A stretch of 24,579 nucleotides of DNA, taken from the IMG/VR virus record IMGVR_UViG_3300007516_000136, positions 1-24,579 of that record. One strand, written 5' to 3'. Numbering within the stretch: the first letter of the stretch is position 1; each line of letters begins with the position of its first letter. Made by a program: the position numbers and the translations under genes. Origin of the DNA: a virus. The notes beneath the pieces were generated by a model. That model was given only the letters and a program-made list of their open reading frames with translations, did no database searches and was not told where the DNA came from. This document shows, one piece after another, positions 23,425-24,579 of the stretch.

Positions 23425-24132
23425 GTGGCAAAGATAGCAAAATCTATAGTAACATTACAATCTAGGAACAATGCCACATTGCCAATAGCAGCTGGAAAGT
23501 CTATTAGGGGTGCAGGCATTAGTAAAGATATCGCACCACAAGCAGTAGAACCTAGACCAGCAGCTAAACCACTACAACCATCGATGGTAAGTCCTTTTGG
23601 AATTAAACCCAATAACGTTACAATATATCCAAACGATGCAGTAGTAGTTGATGTGTTCAATGCTCTTAATCTATATTTAGAGACGAACTTCCGGGTAAAT
23701 AGCTATACTAAAGATGATTTGGATATCACTTTAGATGTAGAGGCTGATCTAAAGCAGTTTAATTATATCACAGGAAAGTATAACGTACAGTATAAGTTTC
23801 ATCGAAACTACCTAGGATCTGGAGATGGACATAGGATAGGGATTCAGGAGATAAGCTCTGACGGATTAGAGGTACGTGTAGTTCCAACACTCAGTAGCAC
23901 CATCAGTAATGCCGATTTCTTAGACTTCTTTGCGAAGGGGTTTTTTGAGATTACAAAAGCACAAGTACTACCTAGTCTATTCTTACATAGACAAACCGAA
24001 AACGGAATAGAATCTTACCGTATTTTTGATTATGTTCAAGATAAATTTACGGTTAGTCAAAACCCATTCTCGATCATATTAAAATTAGCAGCACCCATTC
24101 CAAGTTCAGTTACGCTAGGTGAGCGTGTGTAG
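23425..24132 (+). CDS. Virion structural protein, N-terminal part (ends at in-frame TAG)
   Basis: 235 residues from a GTG start; the frame is closed upstream by TAA at 23416-23418 and no ATG is suitable. An N-terminal Ala/Pro-rich leader (about 1-60) is followed by beta-rich structure. YNVQYKFHRNYLGSGDGHRIGIQEISSDGLEVRV (about 119-152) resembles a segment common in large tail proteins of T4-like environmental phages. The C-terminal end AAPIPSSVTLGERV stops at TAG 24130-24132 in the middle of what looks like a continuing strand. The same frame stays open for 149 further codons, so this is probably one gene interrupted by, or read through, an amber codon. TAG could arise from TGG by one G-to-A change. 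Confidence 0.65.
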   Translation: MAKIAKSIVTLQSRNNATLPIAAGKSIRGAGISKDIAPQAVEPRPAAKPLQPSMVSPFGIKPNNVTIYPNDAVVVDVFNALNLYLETNFRVNSYTKDDLDITLDVEADLKQFNYITGKYNVQYKFHRNYLGSGDGHRIGIQEISSDGLEVRVVPTLSSTISNADFLDFFAKGFFEITKAQVLPSLFLHRQTENGIESYRIFDYVQDKFTVSQNPFSIILKLAAPIPSSVTLGERV

Positions 24133-24579
24133 GTAGCACAACAAGTAAGTGATTCAATTGCTGATTCGATCACACTTATTCCACCCAAACCCAAAAGAAA
24201 CCAAACCTTCATTGCAGGACCAAATTGGGATGTATTAAGTAAAACTCAAACAGCAATCACAACTCCATACAAGGATTGGGACGACATACTTTCAACAAAC
24301 CAAGAAACCACGGAAGGGATAATTAATAAGTTATTGAGTGGATCTCTTGTTGAAGGAATTAAATTAAACACTGACTACAGAGATTTTGAAAATCACATTA
24401 CCTTCGGCTCTGCAGTAGAGCGAATACAAAACTACAGATACAAGCTAGCACTAATAGAAAGCTATGATGCAAGAATAGCGGAATTGACAACCAATCTCGA
24501 CTCACTGCCAAGTAGTAGTGTATCTAGTAGTTTAGCTTTCCAAACCAATGTAATTAATGCAAAAAACAAAAGAGCTGTG
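24133..24579 (+). CDS. In-frame continuation of the 23425 gene past the TAG (3' partial)
   Basis: All 149 codons from 24133 to the window end are open in the frame of the upstream ORF. They contain no ATG, and GTG only as the very last codon, so an independent start would need TTG or ATT. The product looks like normal coding sequence: VAQQVSDSIADSITLIPP, then a Gly/Pro turn (IAGPNWDVLS), WDDILSTNQETTEGIINKLLSG (about 54-75), and helical YRYKLALIESYDARIAELTT (about 103-122). It reads as the natural next domain of a tail protein. Interpretations are programmed or suppressor-tRNA readthrough, a nonsense mutation, or a sequencing or assembly error. Confidence 0.6.

Noticed and set aside
1-24579. 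CRISPR array, IS element, integrase/att site or conventional tRNA genes
   Set aside because: None seen: no regularly spaced repeats, no transposase or integrase ORF, and no cloverleaf other than the tRNA-like domain of the tmRNA.

Overview
This window is a segment of an AT-rich genome of a tailed, contractile (T4-like myovirus) bacteriophage, read entirely on the + strand. The evidence is a dense head-to-tail run of genes with start/stop overlaps. It includes a gp25-like and a gp6/baseplate-J-like baseplate protein, a gp55-like late sigma factor, a gp5-like OB-fold hub protein, two cell-wall enzymes, a very long coiled-coil (tape-measure-like) protein and several large virion proteins with Ig-like or beta-sandwich domains. 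Most start codons are preceded by A/T-rich sequence rather than a Shine-Dalgarno motif. Together with the family resemblance to T4-like phages of marine and freshwater bacteria, this suggests an environmental phage of a host that rarely uses SD pairing. The host itself cannot be read from the sequence.

Layout. 1-530: C-terminal end of a YadA-head-like tail fibre/adhesin. 539-1815: accessory genes (GNAT acetyltransferase, hypoxanthine phosphoribosyltransferase, a small acidic ORF). 1849-2224: a complete phage-encoded tmRNA (ssrA) with a 25-codon tag ending LALAA, followed by an intrinsic terminator. 2399-5555: small regulatory and unknown genes (two single-pass membrane proteins, a Zn-ribbon protein, an HD-domain hydrolase, the late sigma factor). 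5595-10375: baseplate hub/spike and lysis-entry module (OB-fold hub protein, GH108-like muramidase, needle-like beta protein, M15 peptidase). 10440-13667: tape-measure-like coiled coil. 13696-16492: a small protein, gp25 and gp6. 16494 to the end: large adhesive or structural proteins, the last being interrupted by an in-frame TAG at 24130-24132 with the reading frame open for a further 149 codons to the window edge.

How the parts work together. The sigma factor would redirect host RNA polymerase to late promoters. A 9-mer, TATTTATAT, recurs just upstream of several transcription units and sits at -13 to -5 relative to the 5' end of the tmRNA, so it is a candidate late promoter. The structural genes form a baseplate-and-spike assembly line in which the three functions of T4 gp5 (OB fold, lysozyme, needle) appear to be spread over consecutive ORFs with an added peptidase. 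tmRNA, the purine-salvage enzyme and the acetyltransferase are accessory genes that probably help sustain translation and nucleotide supply during infection.

The points most worth a second look are the amber-interrupted structural gene, the phage tmRNA with its unusually long tag and unencoded CCA, the promoter motif, and the split and partly degenerate cell-wall enzymes.
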